This document shows, piece by piece, positions 55,945 to 64,000 of a stretch of 64,000 bases of DNA; the stretch's first letter is position 1, and each line of letters begins with the position of its first letter. The notes under the pieces were generated by a model, which made no database searches, was not told where the DNA came from, and saw nothing but the letters and a program-made list of their open reading frames with translations. A program made the position numbers and the translations under genes. Source of the stretch: Cellulomonas uda (GTDB lineage: Bacteria > Actinomycetota > Actinomycetes > Actinomycetales > Cellulomonadaceae); assembly GCF_006538705.1 (NCBI RefSeq), contig NZ_BJLP01000001.1:1-64000 (forward strand). The letters run 5' to 3'.

Positions 55945-56132
55945 CGCCGGGCTCCTCGAGTCGCGGCGGGTTCGCGGGCCGGCGTCGAGGCGGGCCCGGC
56001 CGCGGCGTCCTGCGGGACGGGTGAACCTCGGGTCTCACCCGCGCCGCGCCTTGTCGCGCCGCGGCCCGGACCCTAGAACGGACGAACCGGACGTCGCAGG
56101 GTGCGGCGTCGCAGGTCCCAGGGGGTTGCCCG

Positions 56133-57290
56133 ATGACCGCACGACTTCGTCCTGCCCTGACCGCGGCGGCGCTCGCCGCCGCGCTCGCACTGACCGCCGT
56201 GCCCGCGAGCGCGGCGCCCGGGCGCCCGTGCCCGCCGCCCACGTGGAAGGCCGTCGAGCTCGGCACGCTCGGTGGCGAGCGCACCACACCGACCGCCGTC
56301 AACGACAGGGGCCAGGTGGTCGGCCGCTCGCAGGTCGCCGACGGCCGGTGGCACGCGTTCCTGTGGGTGAACGGCGTGATGACCGACCTGACGCCCGACG
56401 CGCAGGACAGCACCGCGACGGACATCTCCGACCGCGGCCACGTCAGCGGCTGGGTGCAACCGCAGCCGGGCGAGGACTCGGACGCGTTCGTCTGGCGCCG
56501 CGGCACCACGACCGTGGTGGCCGAGGGCGCCTACGGCACGGTCGTCAACGAGCGCGGGCAGGTCGGCGGCGTCGTCGCGAAGCCCGAGACGTGGTCGGAG
56601 AACCCGTTCGTGTGGACCGCGGGCACGCGCGTCGACCTGCCGTCCCCGCCGTTCCCGGGCGCGCGTTCGGTCGCGTCGATCAAGGACCTCAACGACAAGG
56701 GCGTGGTGCTGGGCGACGGCGAGTACGACGACGACTCCGACCTGGCGTACGTGTGGTCGAAGGGCACGTTCACCGAGCTGCGCGACGACGGCGCCGTGCT
56801 GCGCGGCGTCGACCTCAGCAACCGCGGCCGGGTCGCGGGGTCGGTCGGGCTCGGCGGCGGGCTGCGCGAGGCGGCGCTGTGGCGCGGCGGCGGGATCGTC
56901 CGGCTCGGCGCGCTGCCCGGGACCGCGTCGTCGCAGGCGTACGCGCTGAACGACAAGGACGTGGTGGTCGGCGTGAGCGCGGTGGCGCCGGGGCAGCGGG
57001 GGACCGGGTTCGTGTGGCGTGCGGGGGTGCTCACACCGGTCACGACGAGCGGGTGGAGCGTCGCGACCGACGTGAACGAGCGTGGCCAGGTGGCCGGTGC
57101 GCTCGGTTCGACGAGCGCCGACCTCACGCAGCCGTTCGTCTGGCAGGGCGGGCACCTCCAGCGGCTCGGGAGGCCGACGTCCGACGACGTGGACGTGGTC
57201 GACCTCAGCGACAAGGGCCACGTGCTCACGGTCACGGGCGACTTCCTCGCCGAGCGCGGCGTCCTCTGGACCCCGACACCCACCCGCTGA
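56133..57290 (+). CDS. Secreted HAF-repeat protein (beta-propeller-like)
   Basis: 385 residues. Signal peptide about 1-28 (ending VPASA), then at least six HAF-type repeats of about 45 residues, each with a pattern like LGTLGG...AVNDRGQVVGRS...HAFLW; other copies read DISDRGHVSGW, VNERGQVGGV, LSNRGRVAGSV, LNDKDVVVGV and DVNERGQVAGA. The repeats are expected to form a propeller that binds a partner outside the cell. AGGGGGT precedes ATG 56133. Ligand unknown. Confidence 0.85.
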   Translation: MTARLRPALTAAALAAALALTAVPASAAPGRPCPPPTWKAVELGTLGGERTTPTAVNDRGQVVGRSQVADGRWHAFLWVNGVMTDLTPDAQDSTATDISDRGHVSGWVQPQPGEDSDAFVWRRGTTTVVAEGAYGTVVNERGQVGGVVAKPETWSENPFVWTAGTRVDLPSPPFPGARSVASIKDLNDKGVVLGDGEYDDDSDLAYVWSKGTFTELRDDGAVLRGVDLSNRGRVAGSVGLGGGLREAALWRGGGIVRLGALPGTASSQAYALNDKDVVVGVSAVAPGQRGTGFVWRAGVLTPVTTSGWSVATDVNERGQVAGALGSTSADLTQPFVWQGGHLQRLGRPTSDDVDVVDLSDKGHVLTVTGDFLAERGVLWTPTPTR

Positions 57291-57345
57291 CCCGCAGCAC
57301 CCCGACGACGACATCCCCACCCGCCCCGGTCCCCCCGCCCCCCCT

Positions 57346-57420
57346 CGCCGAGTGCGCACGTCCCGACCCGAGTGCGCACGCCGGGCATGCGCACTCGCGC
57401 ACGACCGTGCGCACTCGGCG
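57346..57420. repeat. Nested perfect hairpin with duplicated arm (copy D, different sequence)
   Basis: Outer arms CGCCGAGTGCGCACG (57346-57360) and CGTGCGCACTCGGCG (57406-57420) are perfect 15-bp complements. Inner arms CGAGTGCGCACG (57369-57380) and CATGCGCACTCG (57386-57397) differ by one base. Each arm occurs twice on each side, so alternative pairings are possible. Confidence 0.85.
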
Positions 57421-57463
57421 GCGGAGGGGGCGGGGTGGGGGAGGGGCGGGGGCGGGGGGCAGG

Positions 57464-58156
57464 ATGGGCGGCGTGGTGACGGGTGGGCGGGGCGACGTGC
57501 TCGAGGGCGTGCTGGGCGACGTGCTCGATGGCGTGCTCGACGGCGTGCTCGACGGCGTGCCGGTGGGTGGGCGCGCGCTCGTCGCGGTCGACGGGCGGGG
57601 CGCGAGCGGGAAGAGCACGTTCGCCGTGCTGCTTGCCGCACGCGCCCGCCCGCGGCCCGTCGTGCTGCTCCACGTCGATGACTTCTTCCACCCCCCGCAC
57701 GTCCGGCACGCGCGCGGCCGGATGTCGCCCGAGGGCTTCTGGCTCGACACGTACGACTACGACGCGCTCGTCGCGACCGCGCTCGAACCGCTGACGCGCG
57801 CCGGCTCGGGGTCGTTCCGGCGCACGTCCTCGACCCCTCCTGACGGCGCCGAACGGGCGCCCGACGACGCGCTCGTCGTCGTGGAGGGCACGTTCCTGCT
57901 GCGTGACGAGCTCGTGCGGTTCTGGGACGTGGCGGTCTTCCTCGACGTGCCGCAGGACGAGGCCGAGCGCCGGATGCGGGCGCGCGGCCGGCTCGACGAG
58001 GCGCTCGCGGACCAGCTGCTGGCGCGGTACGACGGTGCGCAGCGGCTGTACTTCGCGCACGCGCGCCCCTGGGAGCGCGCCACGCTCGTCGTCGACACCA
58101 CGGACCCGACCGCGCCGGTCGTCGTCGACGCGGGGCAGGCGCACGCGGCACGCTGA
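57464..58156 (+). CDS. Uridine-kinase-like P-loop protein (second paralogue)
   Basis: 230 residues. Walker A VDGRGASGKST (about 44-54), VDDFFHPPHVR, SPEGFWLDTYDYDAL and VVVEGTFLLRDELVRFWDV match the gene at 11872-12549 motif for motif, with R-rich lid RMRARGRLDEAL. The N-terminus has a low-complexity run encoded by 12-bp repeats (VLDG). ATG 57464 follows GGGGGCAGG. Substrate unproven. Confidence 0.78.
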   Translation: MGGVVTGGRGDVLEGVLGDVLDGVLDGVLDGVPVGGRALVAVDGRGASGKSTFAVLLAARARPRPVVLLHVDDFFHPPHVRHARGRMSPEGFWLDTYDYDALVATALEPLTRAGSGSFRRTSSTPPDGAERAPDDALVVVEGTFLLRDELVRFWDVAVFLDVPQDEAERRMRARGRLDEALADQLLARYDGAQRLYFAHARPWERATLVVDTTDPTAPVVVDAGQAHAAR

Positions 58157-58182
58157 CGAGCACCGCGGGGGTAGGCGCGGTC

Positions 58183-58188
58183 TACCGT
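58183..58188 (+). promoter_or_regulatory. Leaderless -10 element TACCGT
   Basis: TACCGT, six bases, GTG 58195. Confidence 0.5.
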
Positions 58189-58194
58189 CCTGGT

Positions 58195-59406
58195 GTGACG
58201 ACGGATGCGGCGGCGCGGTCCGCGGCCTGGCGCGTGGTGCTGGGCCTCGGCGTGGTGTCGCTCGCCGCGGACATGGTCTACGAGGGCGCGCGGTCCGTGA
58301 CCGGGCCGCTGCTCGCGTCGCTGGGCGTGCCGATGGTCGTCGCGGGCCTGGTCACCGGGCTCGGTGAGGCGGTCGCCCTGGTGCTGCGGCTGCCGTTCGG
58401 CGCGCGGGCGGACCGGGCGGGACGGTACTGGCCGACGACGATCGCCGGGTACGGGCTGACGGCGGTCGGCGTGCCGCTGCTCGCGCTCACCCCGGTGCTC
58501 GCGTCGGGCGGGGCCGCCGTGGCGTGCGTGCTGCTGCTGCTCGAGCGGTTCGGCAAGGCCGTGCGCAGCCCGTCGAAGTCGGTGCTGCTGGCGCGTGCCG
58601 CCGAGCACGTCGGGATGGGCCGCGGGTTCGGCGTGCACAAGGCGCTGGACCAGGTCGGTGCGTTCGTCGGGCCGTTGCTCGTCGCGGCCGTGCTCGCCAC
58701 GACCGGGTCGCTGGTCCCGTCGCTGGCTGTCCTCGCGGTGCCGGGCGCGCTGGCGATGGTGCTGCTGCTCGTCATGCGCCGCCTCGCCCCCGACGACGAG
58801 CCGCCGGCCGACGAGCTCCCGCACGCGGCCGCCGGACCGCGCGGGTGGCTCGCACCCGCACGGGACCTGCCGCGTGAGTTCTGGGTGTTCGCCGCGGGCG
58901 CGGCCGCGGTCGGTGCGGGCCTGGCCACGTTCGCCGTCATCTCCTACCACCTCGTCGACGACGCGCTGCTGCGACCCGCGGCCGTGCCCGTCGTCTACGC
59001 CGGCGCGATGGCCGCCGCGGCCGTGGGGGCGCTCGTCGTCGGTGCGCTGCACGACAGGCTCGGACCGCGCGTCGTCCTCGTCGTGCCCCTGCTCGTCGCC
59101 GCCGTCCCGCCGCTCGCGTTCGGCGCGACGCTGCCCGCCGTGCTCGTGGGCGTGGCGGTGTGGGGGCTCGCGGGCGGGATCCTCGACTCGACCGTCAAGG
59201 CGCGCGTCGCCGAGCTAGTCCAGCCCGGCCGCCGGGGCACGGCCTACGGCTGGTTCGCCGCGGTGCAGGGTGTCGCCGCCGTGGTCGGCGGCGGGCTCGC
59301 GGGCGCGTTGGCGGCGGACGCGCTCGGCGTGCTCGTGGCGGTGGTCGCCGGGCTCCAGGCGGTCGCGTTCGCCCTGCTGGCGGGCGCCGACCGCCGGGTA
59401 CCCTGA
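58195..59406 (+). CDS. MFS transporter
   Basis: 403 residues, about 12 helices. After helix 2 the loop FGARADRAGRYWP matches the MFS motif; FGKAVRSPSKSVLLA and FGVHKALDQVGAFVGPLL are conserved in the group. YhjX/Bcr-like family of unknown substrate. GTG 58195 is set by the leaderless -10 at 58183. Confidence 0.83.
   Translation: MTTDAAARSAAWRVVLGLGVVSLAADMVYEGARSVTGPLLASLGVPMVVAGLVTGLGEAVALVLRLPFGARADRAGRYWPTTIAGYGLTAVGVPLLALTPVLASGGAAVACVLLLLERFGKAVRSPSKSVLLARAAEHVGMGRGFGVHKALDQVGAFVGPLLVAAVLATTGSLVPSLAVLAVPGALAMVLLLVMRRLAPDDEPPADELPHAAAGPRGWLAPARDLPREFWVFAAGAAAVGAGLATFAVISYHLVDDALLRPAAVPVVYAGAMAAAAVGALVVGALHDRLGPRVVLVVPLLVAAVPPLAFGATLPAVLVGVAVWGLAGGILDSTVKARVAELVQPGRRGTAYGWFAAVQGVAAVVGGGLAGALAADALGVLVAVVAGLQAVAFALLAGADRRVP
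59399..59404 (+). promoter_or_regulatory. Leaderless -10 element TACCCT
   Basis: TACCCT overlaps the stop of the MFS gene; six bases later is ATG 59411. Confidence 0.45.
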
Positions 59407-59410
59407 CCGC

Positions 59411-60727
59411 ATGCCGGGATCCGCGGACCACCGACCCGGCGAGCCGCATTCCGCGCGTGACGGGGGCCCGGTGAGCGGCGCGCAGCCCGCGCTCGCGCGG
59501 CGGCTGGGCACGGGCGACGCGGTGGTCGTCGGGCTCGGGTCGATGATCGGCGCGGGCGTGTTCGCGGCGTTCGCACCCGCCGCGCGCGCCGCGGGGTCGG
59601 CGCTCCTCGTCGGGCTGCTCGTCGCGGCGGTCGTCGCGTACGCCAACGCGACCGCCTCCGCACAGCTCGCGGCGCAGTACCCCACGTCGGGCGGCACGTA
59701 CGTGTACGGCCGGGAGCGGCTCAGCCCCTGGTGGGGGTTCCTCGCGGGGTGGGGCTTCGTCATCGGGAAGACCGCGTCGTGCGCCGCGATGGCGCTCACG
59801 TTCGCCGCGTACGTCGCGCCGAACGCGCAGCGGCCCGTCGCGGCGGCCGCAGTGCTGCTCCTGACGGCCGTGAGCTACCGGGGGGTCACGCGCACCGCAC
59901 GGCTCGCGCGCGTCGTGGTGGCCGTGGTGCTCGTGGCGCTGACCGCGGTGGTCGTCGCGACGCTCGTCGGCGGCGACCCCGACTGGTCGCGCGTGGAGCC
60001 GTGGGGTGGGGCGAGCGGCGGCTGGTACGGGACGGTGCAGTCCGCGGGGCTGCTGTTCTTCGCGTTCGCGGGGTACGCGCGGGTCGCGACGCTCGGCGAG
60101 GAGGTGCGCGACCCGGCCCGGACCATCCCCCGGGCGATCCAGCTCGCGCTCGCGATCACGCTCGTCGTGTACGCGACCGTCGCCGTGACGCTGCTGGCGA
60201 CGTTGGGTGCCGACGGGACCGCTGCCTCGTCGGCGCCGGTGGCCGACGCCGCGGCGACCAGCGGGTGGGCGTGGACCGGTCCCGTCGTCCGCGTCGCGGG
60301 GGCGGCCGCGTCGCTCGGCGCGCTGCTCGCGCTCGTCGCGGGTGTGGGGCGCACGGGCCTGGCGATGGCGCGCGAGGGTGACCTGCCGCGCTGGCTGGCG
60401 GCCGTGCACCCGCGCTACCGCGTGCCGCACCGGGCGGAGGTCGCGCTCGCGGTGGTGGTGTGCGCGCTGGTGCTGACCGTGGACCTGCGCGGGGCGATCG
60501 GGTTCTCGTCGTTCGGGGTGCTGCTGTACTACCTCGTGGCGAACCTGGCCGCGTGGACGCAGCCGCGCGAGCACCGCCGGTTCCCGCGCGCGTGGCAGGT
60601 GGTCGGCGCGGTCGGCTGCACGGTGCTCGTCGTGACGCTCCCCGCGACGGCGGTGCTGGTCGGGGCGGCCGTGCTGGTCGTGGGCGTCGTGTGGCGGGCT
60701 GCGCGACGACGCGCGTCACGCGCCTGA
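59411..60727 (+). CDS. APC-superfamily amino acid permease
   Basis: 438 residues, 12 helices. Helix 1 signature GLGSMIGAGVFAAFAPAARAAG, conserved Gly/Pro pattern PTSGGTYVYGRERLSPWWGFLAGW and the helix-6 FFAFAGYARVATLGEEVRDPARTIPRA region are clear. An amino-acid or polyamine transporter. It overlaps the 3' end of the convergent P-type ATPase by 12 bases. Confidence 0.88.
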   Translation: MPGSADHRPGEPHSARDGGPVSGAQPALARRLGTGDAVVVGLGSMIGAGVFAAFAPAARAAGSALLVGLLVAAVVAYANATASAQLAAQYPTSGGTYVYGRERLSPWWGFLAGWGFVIGKTASCAAMALTFAAYVAPNAQRPVAAAAVLLLTAVSYRGVTRTARLARVVVAVVLVALTAVVVATLVGGDPDWSRVEPWGGASGGWYGTVQSAGLLFFAFAGYARVATLGEEVRDPARTIPRAIQLALAITLVVYATVAVTLLATLGADGTAASSAPVADAAATSGWAWTGPVVRVAGAAASLGALLALVAGVGRTGLAMAREGDLPRWLAAVHPRYRVPHRAEVALAVVVCALVLTVDLRGAIGFSSFGVLLYYLVANLAAWTQPREHRRFPRAWQVVGAVGCTVLVVTLPATAVLVGAAVLVVGVVWRAARRRASRA

Positions 60728-62613
60728 GCGCACCCGCTCGTCCTCGCGCGGCGGCACGGGGGACGGCCCGGCCCCCGCGACCGCGGTCCGCTCGGCCCGG
60801 CTGGGCCGGACCGCGAGCAGCGCCCACAGGATCGTCGCGAGGTCCACGACCTCCTGCAGCCACGCGCCGGCCAGCGCCGGCAGCCGCCCGGCGGCCGCGA
60901 CGAGCATGAGCCCCACCGACATGACGAGGCCGATCCCGATCGACTGCCACGCGACGCGCAGCGTGCGCTGCCCCACCTGCACGGCACGTGCGGCGCGCGA
61001 CAGGTCGTCGACCATGACGACGACGTCGGCGGACTCCGAGGCCGCGCTCGAGCCGCGCGCGCCCATCGCGATCCCCACGTCCGCGGACGCGAGCACGGGG
61101 GCGTCGTTCACGCCGTCGCCGATCATGAGCACGGGGCGCAGCGGTGCCGTGCGGATCGCGGTGACCTTGTCCTGCGGCAGGAGCGCCGCTCGCACGTCGT
61201 CCACGCCGGCCTGCGCGGCGATGCGCCGGGCGACTGGCTCGCTGTCCCGGTGAGCATCATGGTGGTGCGCACGCCCGCCCGGTGCAGGGCGGCGATCGTG
61301 CCCGCGGCCTCGGGGCGCAGCTCGTCGGCCAGCGTGAGGTGACCGGCCGGCCGGCCGTCCACCGCGACGTGCACCCCCGTGCCGGCGCCGGGCTCGCTCG
61401 GCGTCGTCCCCGTCTCGTGCGCGACGAACCGCGCGCTGCCGACGACGACGACACGCCCGTCCACCGTCCCGCGCACTCCGTGCGCGGGCACCTCGAGCAC
61501 GTCGTCGGCGGCCGGGACCGCGCGCCCGGTGGCGCGAGCGTGCTCGACGACGGCCTGCGCGAGCGGGTGGCTCGAGTACTGCTCGACGGCCGCGGCGAGC
61601 AGCAGCAGCTCCTGCGGTGCGACGCCGTCGGCGTGCACGTCCGTCACGCGCGGCTGCCCGAACGTGAGCGTGCCGGTCTTGTCGAACGCGGCCGTCCGGG
61701 CGCGCGCGAGCTGCTCGAGCGTCCCGCTGGACTTCACGATGACGCCCGCGCGGGCGGCGCGTGACATGCCGCCGAGGAACGCGACGGGTGCCGCGATGAT
61801 CAGCGGGCACGGCGTCGCCACGACGAGGACCTCGGCGATGCGGGCGGGCTCGCCGGACACGAGCCACGCGGCGACCGCGAGGCCGAGCGCGAAGAGCGTG
61901 AACGGCACCGCCACGCGGTCCGCGAGCCGGACGAACGGCGCCTTGGAGTCCTGCGCCTCACGGACGAGGGCGACGATGCGCTGGTACTGCGAGTCGGCCG
62001 CGAGCGCCGTGGCGCGCAGGTCGAGCGCCTCGCCGCCGTTGACCGCACCCGAGAGCAGCTCGTCGCCCTGCACGTGGTCGACGGGCAGCGACTCACCCGT
62101 CAGCGACGACTCGTCGAGCGTCGCGCGGTCCGACTCCAGCACGCCGTCGACGGGCACGACCTCGAACGGCCGCACGACGAGCACGTCACCCACCGCGACC
62201 TCGTCGACCGGCACCTCGGTGACCGAGCCGTCGGCGTCCTTGCGGCGTGCGGTGCGGGGCGCGTTCTGCAGCAGACCCGTGAGCTCGCGGCGCGCGCGGC
62301 CGGCCGCGTAGTCCTCGAGCGCCTCGCCGCCGCTGAGCATGAGGCACACGACGAGCGCGGCCCAGTACTCGCCGACCGCCACGGTCGAGACGATCGCCGT
62401 GACGGCGAGCAGGTCCACGCCGTACCGGCCCGCGCGCAGGTCGGCGACCATGCCCCGCGCCTGGATCCCCGCGACGACGAGAGCGAACGCGGACACGACC
62501 ACCTGCGCGGCACCGGGCAGCCCGGCGGCCTCGAGCACACCGCCGACCGACCCGACCACGAGGGTGGCGAGCACGACGGGGTAGGCGACCAGGCGCCCGA
62601 GGACGGTGCGCAT
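60716..62613 (-). pseudogene. Heavy-metal P1B-type ATPase with a one-base frameshift
   Basis: From ATG 62613: two N-terminal helices without an HMA domain, actuator loop LDESSLTGESLPVDH, transmembrane metal motif ATPCPLII, phosphorylation site AAFDKTGTLTFGQP and HP locus YSSHPLAQAV. At 61246-61248 the frame breaks after MMLTG: ggg aca where ggg gac is needed, so one G is missing from a run. The rest (DSEPVARRIAAQAG, VLMIGDGVNDAPVLASADVG, C-terminal helices) continues in the next frame to 60716. Either a natural loss of function or a sequencing error. TACAAG six bases before the ATG fits the start. Confidence 0.8.
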
Positions 62614-62659
62614 GATCCACTTGTACGCCCGACGCGCCGGTCCCGGCCACGTTGGACAG

Positions 62660-62693
62660 GCTCGCCTGACCTCGCGCGGGCGGTCAGGCGAGC
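62660..62693 (-). terminator. Terminator after the CsoR/CstR-type gene
   Basis: GCTCGCCTGACC and GGTCAGGCGAGC form a perfect 12-bp stem with a 10-base loop, overlapping the repressor's stop codon. Confidence 0.75.
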
Positions 62694-62956
62694 GAGAGGA
62701 ACAGCTTCTCGAGCTTCGCGACGTCCAGGGTGGGCGCCTCGTCGGCGTCGTCGGGCTGCGTGAGGCACTGCCGCATGCCGGACGCGATGATCGCGAAGCC
62801 GGCGCGGTCGAGCGCACGCGACACGGCCGACAGCTGCGTGACGACGTCCTCGCAGCCCTTGCCTTCGTCGAGCATGCGGATGACGGCGGCGAGCTGGCCC
62901 TGCGCGCGCTTGAGCCGGTTGCTGACCTTGGTCATCTCGGTGGGGTCGAGGTCCAC
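62684..62956 (-). CDS. CsoR/FrmR-family metal- or persulfide-responsive repressor
   Basis: 90 residues, all helical (DUF156). Core RLKRAQGQLAAVIRMLDEGKGCED. Two cysteines are at the family positions, C35 and C64 (GMRQC), but the residue aligned with the CsoR copper-ligand His (four before the second Cys) is Gly60. Two cysteines without that His is the CstR arrangement, which senses sulfane sulfur. AGGAGG precedes GTG 62956. The next genes upstream on this strand include a rhodanese fusion, which fits. Confidence 0.88.
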   Translation of the reverse strand: MDLDPTEMTKVSNRLKRAQGQLAAVIRMLDEGKGCEDVVTQLSAVSRALDRAGFAIIASGMRQCLTQPDDADEAPTLDVAKLEKLFLSLA

Positions 62957-62978
62957 GGTTCCTCCTGGGTCGGGGGTG

Positions 62979-63110
62979 TCAGGCGCGGGAGGTCGCCTGG
63001 CACGTGCACTGCTGATCCTGGGGCACGCCGGCCATGACGTCGTCGACGTGCATGCCGCAGCCGGTCCAGGTGACCTTGCCGCAGCGGGGGCACAGAGCGG
63101 GGCTGCACAT
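62979..63110 (-). CDS. 43-residue Cys-rich small protein (zinc-ribbon-like)
   Basis: ATG 63110, behind GAAGGAG, encodes a protein starting MCSPALCPRCGKVTWTGCG and ending QQCTCQATSRA; cysteines in two CxxC/CxC groups plus a His suggest a metal site. Too short for the usual length cut-off but the ribosome site and composition support it. It sits between the repressor and the rhodanese fusion, likely co-transcribed. Confidence 0.8.
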   Translation of the reverse strand: MCSPALCPRCGKVTWTGCGMHVDDVMAGVPQDQQCTCQATSRA

Positions 63111-63145
63111 GGTGGTACTCCTTCAGAGGGGTCGGGTTCAGGGGG

Positions 63146-64000
63146 TCAGCGGGTGGGGGTGAGGTCGGGGCGGGCGGTCGTCAGGCTGATCCAGCCGCCG
63201 GACAGGTTGCTCGCGTCGAACCCCGACTGCACCAGGACGCGCGTCGCGATGTTCGAGCGGACGCCGCTCGCGCAGTGCACGGCCACGTGCCGGCCCGCGG
63301 CCGCCTCACGCACCTCGTCGAGCCGCTCGCGCAGCTCGGTGTGCGGGATGTTGAGCGCGTCCGCGAGGTGACCGCGCGCGAACTCGGCGCGCGAGCGCAC
63401 GTCGAGCACGAGGCTGGAGGCGAGCACGTCGTCCAGCTCGGTGGGGTGCCACTGCGGCAGGGTGCCGTCGAGCACGTTCTGCGCGACGAACCCGAGCATG
63501 TTGACCGGGTCCTTCGCGGAGCCGTAGGGCGGCGCGTACGCGAGCTCGAGCTCGGCGAGGTCGTCGGCGGTCATGCCGGCGCGCAGCGCGGTCGCGAGCA
63601 CGTCGATGCGCTTGTCGACGCCGTCACGGCCGACGGCCTGGGCCCCGAGGAGCCGCCCGTCGGGTGCAAAGCTCGCGACGACGTGCACCTGCTCGGCACC
63701 CGGGAAGTACCCGGCGTGGTGCCCGGCGTGCGTGCGGACCACCTCGTGCGGGATGCCCGCGCGCTGCAGCGTCGCCTGGCTCGCGCCCGTCACCGCGGCC
63801 GTGAGCCCGAACACGCGCACGATCGCGGTGCCGAGCACGGACGCCTGCGGCGTGGTGCGGTGGCCGAGCATCGAGTCGGCCGCGCGGCGGCCCTGGCGGT
63901 TCGCGGGGCCCGCGAGCGGCACGGGGCCGGTCAGGCCGGTGACCGCCTGGACCACCTCGACCGCGTCGCCGACCGCCCAGATGTGCGGGTCGGAGGTGCG
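63146..64000 (-). CDS. CoA-disulfide-reductase-like FAD oxidoreductase fused to rhodanese (partial)
   Basis: The 5' end lies beyond the window; 284 codons are visible, ending at the stop. The first part (IWAVGDAVEVVQAVTG, PLAGPANRQGRRAADSMLG) is the NAD/FAD disulfide-reductase domain and its dimer domain (HAGHHAGYFPGAEQ, GRDGVDKRIDVLATAL); the last 90 residues are a rhodanese (DVRSRAEFARGHLADALNIPH) with active-site loop CASGVRS and catalytic Cys. Enzymes of this CDR-RHD type reduce persulfides and polysulfides. Frame open to the window end. Confidence 0.88.
   Translation of the reverse strand, partial: RTSDPHIWAVGDAVEVVQAVTGLTGPVPLAGPANRQGRRAADSMLGHRTTPQASVLGTAIVRVFGLTAAVTGASQATLQRAGIPHEVVRTHAGHHAGYFPGAEQVHVVASFAPDGRLLGAQAVGRDGVDKRIDVLATALRAGMTADDLAELELAYAPPYGSAKDPVNMLGFVAQNVLDGTLPQWHPTELDDVLASSLVLDVRSRAEFARGHLADALNIPHTELRERLDEVREAAAGRHVAVHCASGVRSNIATRVLVQSGFDASNLSGGWISLTTARPDLTPTR

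Overview
The window is very GC-rich, densely packed bacterial DNA typical of an actinobacterium. A GH5 endoglucanase and a GH10 xylanase, both secreted and both carrying family 2 cellulose-binding modules on Pro/Thr linkers, plus respiratory nitrate reductase, point to Cellulomonas or a close relative. This placement is inferred from gene content; no ribosomal RNA is present. Many genes have a TANNNT hexamer 6-7 bases before the start codon, the usual arrangement for leaderless actinobacterial transcripts, and several starts were chosen on that basis.

Layout. 1-2967: fused ABC permease plus ATPase (thiamine/ferric-iron type). 3067-8668: SRPBCC protein, small membrane protein, a 72-bp tandem repeat, a PadR repressor with its palindrome, a double GNAT acetyltransferase, a membrane-GNAT fusion, and MntH with an inverted-repeat operator. 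8717-15786: ECF sigma/anti-sigma-like pair, MFS exporter, small membrane protein, uridine-kinase-like protein, DUF559-type protein and an M3 oligopeptidase. 15970-24181: narGHJI-narK, a complete respiratory nitrate reduction and nitrate/nitrite transport cluster. 24285-25276: a gene of unknown family and the first 18 codons of a following gene, cut off by mobile DNA.

25272-about 36200: an island of visibly lower GC. It holds a Tn5053-like transposon (TniB-like ATPase, DDE transposase, serine resolvase and its res-like region) and a complete kdp operon for high-affinity potassium uptake with its KdpDE two-component system, including two tiny membrane-peptide genes at its head. The sortase gene on the right flank lacks its catalytic cysteine and C-terminus, so both flanks look broken. 

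36841-46969: DUF4397 surface protein, TetR with a divergent ABC exporter, SRPBCC protein, GH5 cellulase, then an operon of type III polyketide synthase, Icmt-like methyltransferase, FAD oxidoreductase and UbiA prenyltransferase that should make a methylated and possibly prenylated phenolic lipid or quinone. 47141-53985: TspO-like membrane protein, cupin, feoABC under a DtxR/IdeR-type iron box, a lipoprotein/exported-protein pair and the GH10 xylanase. 54257-55944: a small gene graveyard (ECF sigma with an internal deletion, NUDIX fragment, alcohol-dehydrogenase fragment) beside an intact YCII gene. 56133-60727: HAF-repeat secreted protein, a second uridine-kinase-like protein, MFS and APC transporters. 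60716-64000: a metal P1B-ATPase with a one-base frameshift, then a CsoR/CstR-family repressor, a 43-residue Cys-rich protein and a CoA-disulfide-reductase/rhodanese fusion that runs off the window; together these look like a persulfide (sulfane sulfur) response unit.

A recurring non-coding theme is long nested hairpins (a stem-loop inside a second stem) between genes at 13764-13851, 47054-47125, 55655-55714 and 57346-57420.
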